Shown: positions 24,771-33,794 of the stretch, piece after piece
Layout of the letters: each line of letters opens with the position of its first letter
Position numbering within the stretch: position 1 is the stretch's first letter
Origin: Pontibacter coccineus
GTDB lineage: Bacteria; Bacteroidota; Bacteroidia; Cytophagales; Hymenobacteraceae
Direction of reading: 5' to 3'
Assembly: GCF_030546575.1 (NCBI RefSeq)
Contig: NZ_JAUOTN010000003.1
Location: 1 to 64,000 of the forward strand
DNA length: 64,000 nt
Translations under genes and position numbers: made by a program
The notes under the pieces: model-generated
The model's database searches: none
Seen by the model: only the letters and a program-made list of their open reading frames with translations
Told to the model about the DNA's origin: nothing

Positions 24771-25655
24771 ATGAACGTAACGATAGACAAAAATTCCGGT
24801 TATTGCTTCGGTGTGGAATTCGCCATTCAGATGGCGGAGGATGAAATGGAGAACTGCGAAGAGCTCTATTGCCTGGGCGATATCGTGCACAACAGCATGG
24901 AAGTGAAGCGCCTCTACAAAAAAGGACTTCGCATCATTGACCGGGAGCAGCTCAAAGAGTTGCGCGATACCAAAGTGTTGATCAGAGCGCACGGCGAACC
25001 GCCGGAAACCTACAAGACAGCTCTGGAGAACAACATCGAACTGATAGACGCTTCCTGCCCGGTGGTGCTCAAGCTCCAGAACCGTGTGAAGCACGCTTTT
25101 GATGCGGACAAAACCAAGGGCGGCCAGATCGTGATTTACGGACAGGTAGGCCACGCCGAGGTGATCGGACTGGCAGGTCAGACAGGTGACGAGGCCATTA
25201 TCGTGACCACGGAGGAGGATCTGGACAAGATCGACTTCTCACGTCCGGTGACCCTTTTCAGTCAGACCACCAAAAGCACCAAAGGCTTTTACCACATCAA
25301 GTCGCTGATCGAAGAGCGCATCCAGCAGGCCAACCAGGACAGCACCGCCTTCAACGCCAACGACAGCATCTGTCGTCAGGTGTCGAACCGCGAACCGCAA
25401 CTGACCAGGTTCTCCATGGAGCATGATGTGATCATCTTTGTGAGCGGCAAAAAGAGCTCCAATGGTAAGGCACTCTATAGCGTGTGTAAGCAGCACAACC
25501 CCAACAGCTATTTCGTGGAGAACGAGGAAGAGCTGGAGAAAGACTGGTTTGCCAATGCAGCGAGCGTAGGTATATGCGGAGCCACTTCCACGCCGATGTG
25601 GCTGATGCAACAAGTAGCCGACAGCATCGAAAAATTTGACCTTGAGACAGTATAG
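24771..25655 (+). CDS. ispH: 4-hydroxy-3-methylbut-2-enyl diphosphate reductase
   Basis: The protein has 294 residues. Three Cys ligands of the iron-sulphur cluster are visible in 'NSGYCFGVEFAI' (Cys12), 'DASCPVVLKLQNRV' and 'GICGATSTPMWLMQ'. 'LGDIVHN' and 'IRAHGEPPET' are IspH substrate-site motifs. It makes IPP and DMAPP, the last step of the non-mevalonate isoprenoid pathway. A terminator closes the cmk-ispH pair. Confidence 0.95.
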   Translation: MNVTIDKNSGYCFGVEFAIQMAEDEMENCEELYCLGDIVHNSMEVKRLYKKGLRIIDREQLKELRDTKVLIRAHGEPPETYKTALENNIELIDASCPVVLKLQNRVKHAFDADKTKGGQIVIYGQVGHAEVIGLAGQTGDEAIIVTTEEDLDKIDFSRPVTLFSQTTKSTKGFYHIKSLIEERIQQANQDSTAFNANDSICRQVSNREPQLTRFSMEHDVIIFVSGKKSSNGKALYSVCKQHNPNSYFVENEEELEKDWFANAASVGICGATSTPMWLMQQVADSIEKFDLETV

Positions 25656-25696
25656 GTATAACACTATACTACAACATAGTGGCTTTTTAGCTAATT

Positions 25697-25727
25697 TAGG
25701 CTTTGCATTGGCAAGGCCTATTTTTTT
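25697..25727 (+). terminator. Terminator after ispH
   Basis: The arms TAGGCTTTGC and GCAAGGCCTA pair with one G-U and are followed by seven T residues. Confidence 0.85.
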
Positions 25728-25741
25728 ATGTATAAACCCGC

Positions 25742-26284
25742 ATGAGACGCATTTTACGTTATTTCCTGAACGGACTCCTGATTGTGGCTCCTTTCACCAT
25801 CACGGTTTGGATCGTGGTGGTCATCATCGATTGGCTGAACAGCCTGTTCGACTTGGGTATACCTGGGCTGGGAATCATGCTGATGTTCGTTTTGCTTACT
25901 TTGATCGGTTTCATCAGCTCGTCCTTCTTCGTGAAGCCCTTCATTGTGATCACCGGGCGCTGGTTTAACAAAGTGCCGTTGGTGGGCATCGTCTATTCCA
26001 GCATCAAAGATCTGTTCGATGCCTTCGTGGGCGACAACCAGAAGTTTAACAAACCCGTGATGGTGAAGATGTCGGAAGACTCAGATAACCTGAAGTTCGG
26101 TTTTGTGACGCAGGATACGTTCAGTTCTTTGAACGTGGAAGACCGCGTAGCCGTGTATTTCCCGCACTCCTACAACTTTTCGGGTGAGCTGTTTGTGGTG
26201 CCCGCACAAAATGTCGTATACCTGGATTTGCCGAGCAGCGACGTGATGAAATTCATTGTTTCAGGCGGCGTGTCGAAGTTGTAA
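25742..26284 (+). CDS. DUF502 family membrane protein
   Basis: The protein has 180 residues with two transmembrane helices at about residues 8-32 and 42-62. The DUF502 signature is 'NGLLIVAPFTITVWIVV', then 'RWFNKVPLVGIVYSSIKDLFDAF' and 'FVTQDTF', and a C-terminal soluble domain with 'VYFPHSYNFSGELFVVPAQNVVYLDLPSSDVMKFIVSGGV'. The family is of unknown function and common in Bacteroidetes and plants. It sits alone after a terminator. Confidence 0.9.
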   Translation: MRRILRYFLNGLLIVAPFTITVWIVVVIIDWLNSLFDLGIPGLGIMLMFVLLTLIGFISSSFFVKPFIVITGRWFNKVPLVGIVYSSIKDLFDAFVGDNQKFNKPVMVKMSEDSDNLKFGFVTQDTFSSLNVEDRVAVYFPHSYNFSGELFVVPAQNVVYLDLPSSDVMKFIVSGGVSKL

Positions 26285-26408
26285 TTGCCGTTGCTATACC
26301 TGTGGTAGCCGAAATAAATCAGCGGCGAAACTATCCTTAAATTTCTGGCCATTCTTGTATCTTATTTGTATGCATGCCGAATAAGTAAGAAGAGATTTCC
26401 AACTCAGA

Positions 26409-27233
26409 ATGCCTTACATTATACACAACGGTACAAAACTGCACTACAGGGTGCTGGGACAGGGCTCACAGCCGCTGCTTGCCTTCCACGGATATGGGCA
26501 GAGCGGTGCTTACTATGAGCCTATGGGGCACGCGCTGGGAAGCGACTATACCATTTACGCCTTCGACCTGTTCTTTCACGCCCATAGCACGCTGCACAAA
26601 GAGAACATGCCGCTCGACAAGGATTTTTTGCAGGAGCTGATCGGTTTGTTTCTCAAAAAGGAAAAGATCGGTCATTTCTCGCTGATGGGCTTTAGCATGG
26701 GTGGCAAGTTTGCGCTCACGCTGGTGGAACGCTTCCCCGAGCGCATCGACGAGCTTTTCCTGATTGCGCCGGACGGCATCAAGACCAGTTTCTGGTACAA
26801 CATTGCTACTTACCCGGGTTGGCTGCAGCAACTCTTCAAGCGCACCGTACTCAAGCCGGAGCCTTTCTTCCGGTTGCTCAACGTGCTCAACCGGTATAAC
26901 ATGATCCACAAAAGCCTGATCCGCTTCGCCCGTTTCCAGATGGACAGCACCGAGAAGCGCCTGCGGGTATACCGCAGCTGGATCGGATTCCGCGAACTCA
27001 ACTTCGACATCCGCGAGATTGTACGGCTCCTCAACCACAAGCAGGTGCCGGTTACGATGTTTCTCGGCGAGTTCGACCAGATTATCTCTCCCAAGCGGGT
27101 GAGTGTGTTCATAAAGGCCCTGCACAAAGGGGAGTTGGTCGTGCTGAAAGCCGGGCATTCGCATCTGCTGCAGGAGGTTGCAGAGCTATTGCACCAGAAG
27201 AAGGTTGGGATTGTGCCACCGGCGAATGACTAG
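26409..27233 (+). CDS. Alpha/beta hydrolase
   Basis: The protein has 274 residues with no signal peptide. The fold is clear from 'LLAFHGYGQSGAYYEPMGHAL', the nucleophile elbow 'GFSMGG' (Ser about residue 98), the acid in 'GEFDQIISP' and the catalytic His in 'KAGHSHLLQE'. It is a cytoplasmic esterase/lipase-like enzyme of unknown substrate. A long intergenic repeat island follows it. Confidence 0.88.
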   Translation: MPYIIHNGTKLHYRVLGQGSQPLLAFHGYGQSGAYYEPMGHALGSDYTIYAFDLFFHAHSTLHKENMPLDKDFLQELIGLFLKKEKIGHFSLMGFSMGGKFALTLVERFPERIDELFLIAPDGIKTSFWYNIATYPGWLQQLFKRTVLKPEPFFRLLNVLNRYNMIHKSLIRFARFQMDSTEKRLRVYRSWIGFRELNFDIREIVRLLNHKQVPVTMFLGEFDQIISPKRVSVFIKALHKGELVVLKAGHSHLLQEVAELLHQKKVGIVPPAND

Positions 27234-27340
27234 GGTTGATATGCTAGTATCTGTCCTAAATCCTGTCTATCCCGCAGGTTTAGCAACGCGTAAGTGTGGT
27301 TTGTATGCAGTCAGTTTGTAACTGGTGTAGCGGGAGTTTT

Positions 27341-27600
27341 AGGTATAGCAAATGCTTTGTTTCATTGCTTCGCCTGTGCGGCGGGCACTCACTTTTTTCC
27401 TTGATGAAAAAATCGAGGGCCCCTACCCCCAGTAAGCAAAAAAATCAAGACGATTTTGAACTCGCTGACCGCTCAAACAAAAAATCGTCACTGGTGCACC
27501 TGGCTAGTGCTATCTGCTTTGTAGCTTCCGGGTCAAGCTACTCTTGCTATACCTGCCAGTGGTATGTGACAGGTGTCATAAAGCTTATACCTTTGAAATG
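27341..27600 (+). repeat. Dispersed structured element, copy A
   Basis: This copy runs from AGGTATAGCAA (27341-27351) towards the inverted copy TTGCTATACCT (27544-27554), so the motif forms a perfect 11-bp terminal inverted repeat around about 190 bp. The interior has a hairpin GACGATTTT/AAAATCGTC (27449-27457/27481-27489) whose loop contains AACTCGCTGACCGCTC. That loop is shared with copies at 47.4 and 51.6 kb. Copy A also has about 20 nt of G/C-rich sequence inserted near 27412-27435. No gene is convincing here. Confidence 0.8.
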
Positions 27601-27613
27601 GCAGCGGCGGAAA

Positions 27614-28010
27614 AGTCCCTCTTCGAAGGGGGCAGGGGGGATGATAATCGTGCACGGGAAACCGGAACTATAGTGTCTATACCTGTTGAATGTCAACTAC
27701 AGATTCCCTGCCTGGGGGTAGAGCCCTCTTAAAGGGAAAGGAGGGGCGGGGGTGGTTTGACCCGGTTTTGCAACGGAAACTGCAGCGCCTATAACTGCAG
27801 ATTAACAATAGACAAAAAGCCCCCTTGGAGGCAAGAGATGTTAATCGTGTACGGGAATCCTGAAAATCACTTAATCCTGCAAATCCTGATTCAGACAATC
27901 CATACTTAAATAACCCACCAGACGCTCGCAGGTCTGGAAGACGCTGCGAGCGTTTATGCTTTCCTCCAACTTCTTCAATCCCGAAAATCCTTAAATCCTG
28001 AAAATCCTGA
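27614..28010 (+). repeat. G-rich and AATCCTG repeats of island A
   Basis: The rest of the gene-free gap to 28055 holds a class 1 unit (27614-27661: C-run, GGGGGCAGGGGGG, then ATGATAATCGTGCACG), a class 2 unit (27702-27766: GATTCCC, GGAGGGGCGG, GGTGGTTTGACCCGG), a degraded class 1 unit (about 27815-27870) and several AATCCTGAAAATCCTG stretches. No open frame here looks real. Confidence 0.65.
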
Positions 28011-28055
28011 TCCACATTCGTCGTACGTAAAGCAGAATGCTTAAATTGGCCCCTG

Positions 28056-28541
28056 ATGAAAGAGGAGAACCTAAAAAAGCCCAAACCAGAGAAGAAGATC
28101 ATCGGCAGGCGCGAGATGGTGGCCTTTCCCGAACTGGATATCGACGAGATAGAAGCCAAAATTGACACCGGCGCCTATACCTCCGCCATACACTGTTCGG
28201 ATATTCATGAGGAAACCCTCGCCGACGGAACTAAAGTGATCAGTCTGGACTTATTAGACCCATCGCACCCGCAGTACAATCACAAAAAACTGACTTTTGC
28301 TGACTATAGTTTGCGCGATATCCGTAACTCGTTTGGTGATGTGCAGGAGCGCTACGTCATCAAAACACGTATCAAGGTGTTCGACGAGCTGATCGAGGCG
28401 GAGTTCTCGCTTTCGGACCGCAGCGATATGAAATACCCGGTGCTGATTGGTCGCAAATTGCTGAAGGGCCGGTTTATAGTCGACGTTTCCCGTAAAAACG
28501 TATCACTCAAATTCAACAAAAAACAAAAGAAGAATAAATAG
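28056..28541 (+). CDS. RimK-associated zinc protease-like protein
   Basis: The protein has 161 residues. '[35 protein letters not shown]' contains the retropepsin-like DTGA motif (about residue 38), and '[22 protein letters not shown]' is the second half motif of the 'ATP-dependent zinc protease' family (PF05618). It starts the operon with RimK (5 nt gap). The family is often found next to RimK; whether it is truly a protease is not settled. Confidence 0.88.
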   Translation: MKEENLKKPKPEKKIIGRREMVAFPELDIDEIEAKIDTGAYTSAIHCSDIHEETLADGTKVISLDLLDPSHPQYNHKKLTFADYSLRDIRNSFGDVQERYVIKTRIKVFDELIEAEFSLSDRSDMKYPVLIGRKLLKGRFIVDVSRKNVSLKFNKKQKKNK

Positions 28542-28546
28542 TCTTT

Positions 28547-29449
28547 ATGAAAATAGCGATTCTCTCTCGCAACTCTAAGTTGTACTCTACCCGCCGCCTG
28601 GTGGAAGCTGCCCAGCAGCGAGGCCACGAAGCCGTGGTGCTCGACCACCTGCGCTGCGACCTTGTGATTGAGCAGGGCGACCCGCACATCCTCTACAAGG
28701 GAGAACGCTTAACCGATATCGACGCCATCATCCCGCGCATCGGGGCATCGGTTACCTTTTACGGTACGGCCGTGGTGCGTCAGTTCGAGATGATGAAAGT
28801 GAAGAGCGCCGTAGACTCCCAGAGCATCGTGCGCTCCCGCGACAAACTGCGCAGCAGCCAGATCCTCTCCCGGGCAGGACTGGGCATGCCGAAGACTGCC
28901 TTCACGAACTATTCCAAGGAAACCTCCATGCTGGTGAAGGAAGTAGGCGGCGCCCCGCTGGTGATCAAACTGCTGGAAGGTACACAGGGCCTGGGTGTGG
29001 TACTGGCCGAAACCAAAAAGGCGGCTGAATCGGTGATTGAGGCATTTCATAACCTGAAGGCCCGTATCATTGTGCAGGAATTCATCGCTGAGGCGGCAGG
29101 TGCCGACATCCGCGCTTTTGTGGTGAACGGCGAAGTAGTGGGAGCCATGAAGCGCCAGGGCAAGGAGGGTGAGTTCCGCTCTAACCTGCACCGCGGTGGC
29201 AACGCCACCCTCGTCAAACTCACCCGGCAGGAGAAGGCCGCCGCTTTGCTGGCCGCCAAGTCGCTTGGCCTGGGTATAGCCGGTGTGGACATGCTGCAGT
29301 CCAAGCGCGGACCGCTGATCCTGGAGGTGAACTCATCGCCGGGTTTGCAAGGTATAGAGAAGGCGACCAACAAAGACATCGCCATTAAAATAGTGGAATA
29401 CGTGGAGGGGCTCGTGCAGAAGAAGGCCGCTAAGAGAGTGAAAGAATAG
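28547..29449 (+). CDS. rimK: RimK-type ATP-grasp alpha-L-glutamate ligase
   Basis: The protein has 300 residues. The N-terminus '[37 protein letters not shown]' is typical of RimK, and the ATP-grasp core has '[20 protein letters not shown]' and '[34 protein letters not shown]'. Metal-binding Asp, Glu and Asn residues lie in '[26 protein letters not shown]'. RimK adds glutamate to the C-terminus of ribosomal protein S6 or makes polyglutamate. It is followed after one base by the AstE-like gene. Confidence 0.93.
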   Translation: MKIAILSRNSKLYSTRRLVEAAQQRGHEAVVLDHLRCDLVIEQGDPHILYKGERLTDIDAIIPRIGASVTFYGTAVVRQFEMMKVKSAVDSQSIVRSRDKLRSSQILSRAGLGMPKTAFTNYSKETSMLVKEVGGAPLVIKLLEGTQGLGVVLAETKKAAESVIEAFHNLKARIIVQEFIAEAAGADIRAFVVNGEVVGAMKRQGKEGEFRSNLHRGGNATLVKLTRQEKAAALLAAKSLGLGIAGVDMLQSKRGPLILEVNSSPGLQGIEKATNKDIAIKIVEYVEGLVQKKAAKRVKE

Positions 29450-29450
29450 C

Positions 29451-30392
29451 ATGCCCGAAACCATTAAAATCAACGGTGTCAGCATAGACCGTGGAGAAAA
29501 AGTGCTCACCCGGCTCGTTATCTCCAAGTTGCCCAGCGGCACTGTCATCGACATACCTGTTTATGTGTTCCGCTCGGTGCACGACGGGCCGGTGCTCTTG
29601 CTAATGGCAGGTATGCACGGCGACGAGGTGAACGGCACGGAGATCATCCGCCGCATGATCACGAAAAAGATGCTGTACCCGCTCAAGGGAACCATCATTG
29701 CGGTGCCTATTTTAAACATCTACGGCTTCCTGAACTTTTCGAGGGACGTGCCGGACGGCAAGGACGTGAACCGGAGTTTCCCTGGGAACAGAGAAGGCTC
29801 GCTGGCCAGCCGTGTGGCGCATCGTTTTATGAAAGAGGTGATGCCCTACATCGATTACGGCGTGGATTTCCATACAGGCGGCTCGAGCCGGGGCAACTAC
29901 CCGCAGATACGCTGCGTGCTGGCCGAATCGAGAAATCAGCAACTGGCCGAGGCCTTTGCTGCGCCTTTCACGCTGAACGCGTCGTACCGCCAGGGCTCGC
30001 TTCGGAAGGAGGCCGCCAAATTGGGCAAGCACATTCTGGTGTATGAAACCGGTGAGTCGCTGCGCTTCGACGAGCGAGGTATAGCGATGGGTATAGAAGG
30101 CACGCTGCGCCTGATGCACCACTTAAGTATGGGCGCCTCGGCCCCCGCTCCAACAGAGCCAACCACCATTTGCATGAAGGACATTTGGGTGCGCGCCAAA
30201 AATGCAGGCTTGTTCCGTAGCCTGGTGCAGGAAGGTAGCTACGTCAGGAAAGGCCAGGTAGTCGGTACGATCACGGACCCCTACGGTGAAATGGAAGTGC
30301 GCCTGAATGCGCCGGCTGCCGGTTATATAGTGGGTTTGAATAACATGCCGGTTGTTAATCAGGGAGATGCCCTGATGCACATTGCTTTTTAA
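29451..30392 (+). CDS. Succinylglutamate desuccinylase/aspartoacylase-like zinc hydrolase
   Basis: The protein has 313 residues. The zinc-binding H-x-x-E motif lies in 'GMHGDEVNGTEIIRR' (about residue 55) and the third ligand His in 'DFHTGGSSRGNYPQIRC' (about residue 142). 'DGKDVNRSFPG' carries the carboxylate-binding Asn-Arg. The C-terminal 'GLFRSLVQEGSYVRKGQVVGTITDPYG' is a lipoyl-like beta domain common in this subfamily. It is translationally coupled to rimK, so it may trim the glutamyl product; that is an inference. Confidence 0.9.
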   Translation: MPETIKINGVSIDRGEKVLTRLVISKLPSGTVIDIPVYVFRSVHDGPVLLLMAGMHGDEVNGTEIIRRMITKKMLYPLKGTIIAVPILNIYGFLNFSRDVPDGKDVNRSFPGNREGSLASRVAHRFMKEVMPYIDYGVDFHTGGSSRGNYPQIRCVLAESRNQQLAEAFAAPFTLNASYRQGSLRKEAAKLGKHILVYETGESLRFDERGIAMGIEGTLRLMHHLSMGASAPAPTEPTTICMKDIWVRAKNAGLFRSLVQEGSYVRKGQVVGTITDPYGEMEVRLNAPAAGYIVGLNNMPVVNQGDALMHIAF

Positions 30393-30404
30393 GGTATAGC
30401 AAAC

Positions 30405-30445
30405 AAAAAAGAGCCCGCTACCGGAAGGTAGCGGGCTCTTTTTTT
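30405..30445. terminator. Bidirectional terminator after the rimK operon
   Basis: GAGCCCGCTACC and GGTAGCGGGCTC are perfect complements around a GGAA tetraloop. They are flanked by an A-run and a T-run, so both the rimK operon (+) and the beta-barrel gene (-) are served. Confidence 0.92.
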
Positions 30446-30462
30446 ATAAAGCTTTTCAGCTG

Positions 30463-30963
30463 TTAGAATACGTAACGCACGTGCAGGGCAGAATCCCAGA
30501 AGCCACGGCCATGCGGTATGTTGATGTAAGGCTTGATATCAGCACCGATCGTGAACGGAATGTCGCGGATGTAGTACTCAAGACCTAAAACAGCGTCAAT
30601 ACCAAAGCCCACTACGTTGTCATGATAGTATCTGTCGCGTCTGTCCTTGTCATAATAGTAGTAGTAGCGACCTTCGTAGAAACCAACGTGACCACCTAAA
30701 CCATAGTACCACTGCAGGCCTTTGGCGTTGAAAGCCGGGGCGTGCTTTTCGTAAAGTACTGTCACTACGGCTCCTCTGTGACGGAAACCTGTGCTCAGGA
30801 TACCTTCGATGGCGGCATCACTTTTAATAAAATGCTTGATAGTAAGGCCAGAAGCTACACCGCCTCTGAATCCTATACCTGTTTTGTACTCCTGTGCATT
30901 GGCACCAAAAGCTAGCGTCATCACCAGGGCCAGGGTAAAGCCGACGCGAAGAAATGTTTTCAT
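30463..30963 (-). CDS. Outer-membrane beta-barrel protein
   Basis: The protein has 166 residues with a signal peptide (MKTFLRVGFTLALVMTLAFGANAQE). Alternating beta-strand patterns follow ('IGFRGGVASGLTIKHFI', 'WYYGLGGHVGFYEGRYYYYYDK', 'VVGFGIDAVLGLEYYI'), ending in 'LHVRYVF' with the terminal Phe typical of outer-membrane barrels. It is likely an 8-strand barrel of unknown role. The leader contains an imperfect hairpin (30988-31022). Confidence 0.85.
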   Translation of the reverse strand: MKTFLRVGFTLALVMTLAFGANAQEYKTGIGFRGGVASGLTIKHFIKSDAAIEGILSTGFRHRGAVVTVLYEKHAPAFNAKGLQWYYGLGGHVGFYEGRYYYYYDKDRRDRYYHDNVVGFGIDAVLGLEYYIRDIPFTIGADIKPYINIPHGRGFWDSALHVRYVF

Positions 30964-30987
30964 TGTTCTATTAAAAAAGTTATATCC

Positions 30988-31030
30988 AGCTTGCCAGACA
31001 GGTACGTCCAGCTGGCAGGCTGCAAAAATA
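30988..31030 (-). promoter_or_regulatory. Promoter and 5' UTR hairpin of the barrel gene
   Basis: TATTTTTG (31023-31030, minus) matches the -7 consensus. The transcribed leader then contains the arms CAGCCTGCCAG and CTGGCAAGCTG (one mismatch), a hairpin that may stabilise or regulate the mRNA. Confidence 0.5.
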
Positions 31031-31077
31031 GAACTTCTTCCGGTCGAAAAAACTAATATTTACTTTTTTCGCAAATT

Positions 31078-31857
31078 TTAACCCGATTGCTTGTACGACT
31101 GCAGGTAGGCAGTCTTGGAGGTTCGCCGTCCGATTAGCTTGAAAAACGTGATAAACTTCTCTTTGTCAAGCTCCAGCGCTCTGGCGAAGGCGTCTTCCTC
31201 CTCTGACTTCTGGTAATCCTTCATGTACTGCTCACGCACCAGCCCGGCTTCTGTCAGTTCAGCGGCGGCCTCTATTTCCACTAGCCCCGTTTTCTCCCAA
31301 AGCCTGCGCCACCAATCGATGGTGTGAATAAAGTACCAATAGTTCTGATAATCATCTTGTAAGAATTCAGGTACCTGGTTGTGGGTTTCGATTTCTTCGG
31401 TGAAACATACATCAACAATCGCGATGTGCCCCTCTGGTTTGATGAAGCGGGCGATATAGGGCAGGTACTTTTCGTCGGTGCCGAAGTAGGTATAGGAATC
31501 CACCACGATCACGGCATCAAAGTACTCTTCGGGGAAGGGGAGGGAGCGGGCCTCCATCTCAAGCGGGAACACCTTGTCTTCGCAGCCCTCGCTGCAGATG
31601 CGCTCGTAGTTGTCGCTGGCCGACACCGCCTCATCAACGGCCCAGACGGTAACCCCGAACTCCTTGGCCAAAAAGATGGAACTGATTGCTTTGCCACAGC
31701 CCAGGTCGAGCACGCGCATGCCGGGCTTCAGGTCAAGGGACTTGGTCAGGCTCTCCAGGTTGAAGAGGACGTTCTCGCCCATGGAGTGCTTGCGCACCCA
31801 GGCCGGGTCATATTGGGAGGCTTTCGGAAAGGCGCGGCGCAGGCTTTTGTTTGGCAT
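31078..31857 (-). CDS. SAM-dependent methyltransferase
   Basis: The protein has 259 residues. The class I methyltransferase motif I is 'MRVLDLGCGKAISSIFLAKEFG' (about residues 47-68). The acidic post-I residue lies in 'VWAVDEAVSA', and motif II-like 'FDAVIVVDSYTYFG' and motif III-like 'IKPEGHIAIVDVCF' are present. The substrate is unknown. It is followed by an NAD(P)-binding protein gene on the same strand, separated by several GGTATAG motifs. Confidence 0.85.
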   Translation of the reverse strand: MPNKSLRRAFPKASQYDPAWVRKHSMGENVLFNLESLTKSLDLKPGMRVLDLGCGKAISSIFLAKEFGVTVWAVDEAVSASDNYERICSEGCEDKVFPLEMEARSLPFPEEYFDAVIVVDSYTYFGTDEKYLPYIARFIKPEGHIAIVDVCFTEEIETHNQVPEFLQDDYQNYWYFIHTIDWWRRLWEKTGLVEIEAAAELTEAGLVREQYMKDYQKSEEEDAFARALELDKEKFITFFKLIGRRTSKTAYLQSYKQSG

Positions 31858-31907
31858 AGGTATAGGTATAAGATGCCTTGGAGCTTACGCGACAGGTATA
31901 GGGAGGG

Positions 31908-32573
31908 TTAGCGGCCCAGTCGCTCTATTTCGTCAGACAGGTATACCTTGTCGCCTTTGTGGTCCTGCGCAGCGACCCGCAGCATGGCATTGGCTACCGT
32001 TTCAGCCTGAATGGGACGGTATTTGCGCAGAGGACCGAACATGATTTTGGAAAGAGGCTTCATGATCCGGGCGCCAATCTCCTCTTCGGTGCGGTGCTCT
32101 TCGCGCTCGCCCAGCAAAAGCGAAGGCCTGAAGATGTGCAGTGACTGAAAACCCAACTCCCGCACATCCCGCTCCATTTCGCCTTTCACGCGGTTGTAGA
32201 ACATGCGCGATTTGGCATCGGCACCCATCGACGAAACCACCAAAAACTGGTTGGCATTGCGACGCAGCGTGACCTCGGCCAGCTGCGTGACGTAGGTATG
32301 GTCTACCTTATAGAAAGCCTCTTTGGTGCCGGCTTTTTTGATGGTGGTGCCCAGGCAGCAGAACACATCGTCGGCGGCCAGCTCAGAGGCGCTTTTGTTG
32401 AGGTGATCGAAGTCGACGATCTGCTGGTCGAGCTTGGGATGGATGATGGCCAGTTCGCGGCGGCCTGCGGAGATCACCTGGCTGTAGCGGTCGCTCTGCA
32501 GGAGCATACGCAGCAGGTGACTGCCCACAAGGCCGCTGGCGCCGGCAATCAGTGCGGTTCGGGTTCGGTGCAT
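31908..32573 (-). CDS. Atypical short-chain NAD(P)-binding protein (HTATIP2-like)
   Basis: The protein has 221 residues. 'TALIAGASGLVGSHLLRMLLQS' is the NAD(P) Rossmann motif. 'DDVFCCLGTTIKKAGTKEAFYKVDHTYVTQLAEV' and 'FLVVSSMGADAKSRMFYNRVKGEMERDV' (with the YxxxK pair) are typical of the HTATIP2/YbjT-type branch. It is an oxidoreductase of unknown substrate, probably cytoplasmic. Confidence 0.85.
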   Translation of the reverse strand: MHRTRTALIAGASGLVGSHLLRMLLQSDRYSQVISAGRRELAIIHPKLDQQIVDFDHLNKSASELAADDVFCCLGTTIKKAGTKEAFYKVDHTYVTQLAEVTLRRNANQFLVVSSMGADAKSRMFYNRVKGEMERDVRELGFQSLHIFRPSLLLGEREEHRTEEEIGARIMKPLSKIMFGPLRKYRPIQAETVANAMLRVAAQDHKGDKVYLSDEIERLGR

Positions 32574-32716
32574 GGAGGTTTGCGTTTCGCTGAATTACGT
32601 GAATGCCTGCCACATAGGTTAGCAAATCGCGTGCTTTCCCATAAATAATCCGCTTGCGGCTGTTTTTGTTTTGAAACCAGCCTCCCGCGCAATACCAGGG
32701 TATAATCTGATGGAGT

Positions 32717-33568
32717 TTATTCGTCGCCTTTCAGCCGGATGTGGTCCGTGTCAATCTCGATCTTGCCCTCTTTGTACAGTCCGCCGATAGCCTTTTTGAA
32801 CACCTTTTTACTCATGCCCAGCATGCGGTATACCTCATCCGGGCTGCTTTTGTCAGACAGGGGAAGATAACCTTTGGCTGCCTCCAGCACTTCCATTACT
32901 TTATCGGCCGCCTCGCTGGATTCGCTCAGGCCGGTGGTACCCGGTTTGCGGAGCGTTACGTCAATTTTGTTGTCCGGACGGATGGTCTTGATAAACCCAC
33001 GCACCTTGTCGCCCATGTAAAGCTCCTTGAACACCTCGTTCTTGTAGAGCATGCCCATGTAGCGGTTGTTGATGATCACCTTGATGCCGATCTCGGAAAA
33101 GCCGGCTACCAGCAGCTCCACCTCCTCGTTCTCTTTTAGTTCGTTGGCGGCTTCGTCGTTGTGCAGGTACTTGCCCAGCTTGGTCGTGCCCACGATGCGG
33201 TCGGAGGTTTCGTCGAGGTATACATACACGCAGTACTTGTAGCCGGGGCGCATTTTGTCTTTCTGGTTATGCAGCGGAACGAGAAGGTCTTTCTCCAGGC
33301 CCCAGTCCAGGAAGGCGCCAAAGTCGGTGCTGTCTTTGCAGGTCATGCAGGCGAACTCGCGCACGGTGGCGTGAGGTGTCAGGTTGGTGGCAATAACACG
33401 GTCTTCGGAGTCGCGGTACACGAACACGCGCACCTTGTCGCCTACTTGGGCCCCCTCCGGAATGTACTTGCGCGGCAGCAGGATGTCGCCGTCTTCAGAG
33501 GTCAGGTACATGCCGAAGTCCACTTCGCGTGCTATCTCCAGTTCGTTATAATGGCCGAGGTCTACCAT
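32717..33568 (-). CDS. cvfB: CvfB/S1-like RNA-binding regulator
   Basis: I start at the ATG at 33568 (MVDLGHYNELEIAREVDFGMYL). The longer reading from 33673 runs back through motif-rich intergenic DNA. The protein has 283 residues with a series of S1-like domains ('GMYLTSEDGDILLPRKYIPEGAQVGDKVRVFVYRDSEDRVIAT', 'DFGAFLDWGLEKDLLVPLHNQ') and a C-terminal winged helix ('SPDEVYRMLGMSKKVFKKAIGGLYKEGKI'). CvfB-type proteins bind RNA and affect expression of many genes. Confidence 0.88.
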   Translation of the reverse strand: MVDLGHYNELEIAREVDFGMYLTSEDGDILLPRKYIPEGAQVGDKVRVFVYRDSEDRVIATNLTPHATVREFACMTCKDSTDFGAFLDWGLEKDLLVPLHNQKDKMRPGYKYCVYVYLDETSDRIVGTTKLGKYLHNDEAANELKENEEVELLVAGFSEIGIKVIINNRYMGMLYKNEVFKELYMGDKVRGFIKTIRPDNKIDVTLRKPGTTGLSESSEAADKVMEVLEAAKGYLPLSDKSSPDEVYRMLGMSKKVFKKAIGGLYKEGKIEIDTDHIRLKGDE

Positions 33569-33585
33569 AAGAGCGTATTTTGTTA

Positions 33586-33782
33586 GGTATAGAATGCTGC
33601 AAATATAGCGAAACCATTTCAGGTATAGTTCTCCGGTTCCGGCTGTTCCCCTTATACCTGTGCGACGGGGCAAAAGGATACAAAATGAAAAAGGCCAGGT
33701 ATAGGTATACCCCCGGATGGGAAAAAATACAGGCAGCCTTTTCGGGCTGCCTGTAAGGTATAGCTGATTGGCTCAGGTATAG
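33586..33782. repeat. Densest cluster of the GGTATAG motif
   Basis: Five exact GGTATAG copies lie at 33586, 33622, 33698, 33757 and 33776, all in the same orientation, in under 200 bp of intergenic DNA. A TATACCTG variant lies between them. Confidence 0.9.
33729..33754 (-). terminator. Terminator of the Dps-like gene
   Basis: ACAGGCAGCC and GGGCTGCCTGT pair with a short loop. On the minus strand they are followed by TATTTTTTC, so they terminate the gene at 33795-34409. Confidence 0.8.
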
Positions 33783-33794
33783 CGGATCGGGTCT

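Noticed and set aside
27296..27673. A 125-codon frame in repeat island A
   Set aside because: It reads through the structured element; the other copies of the element do not keep this frame.
27234..28055. A possible CRISPR array in the repeat islands
   Set aside because: Repeats are unequal in length and spacing and there are no cas genes.
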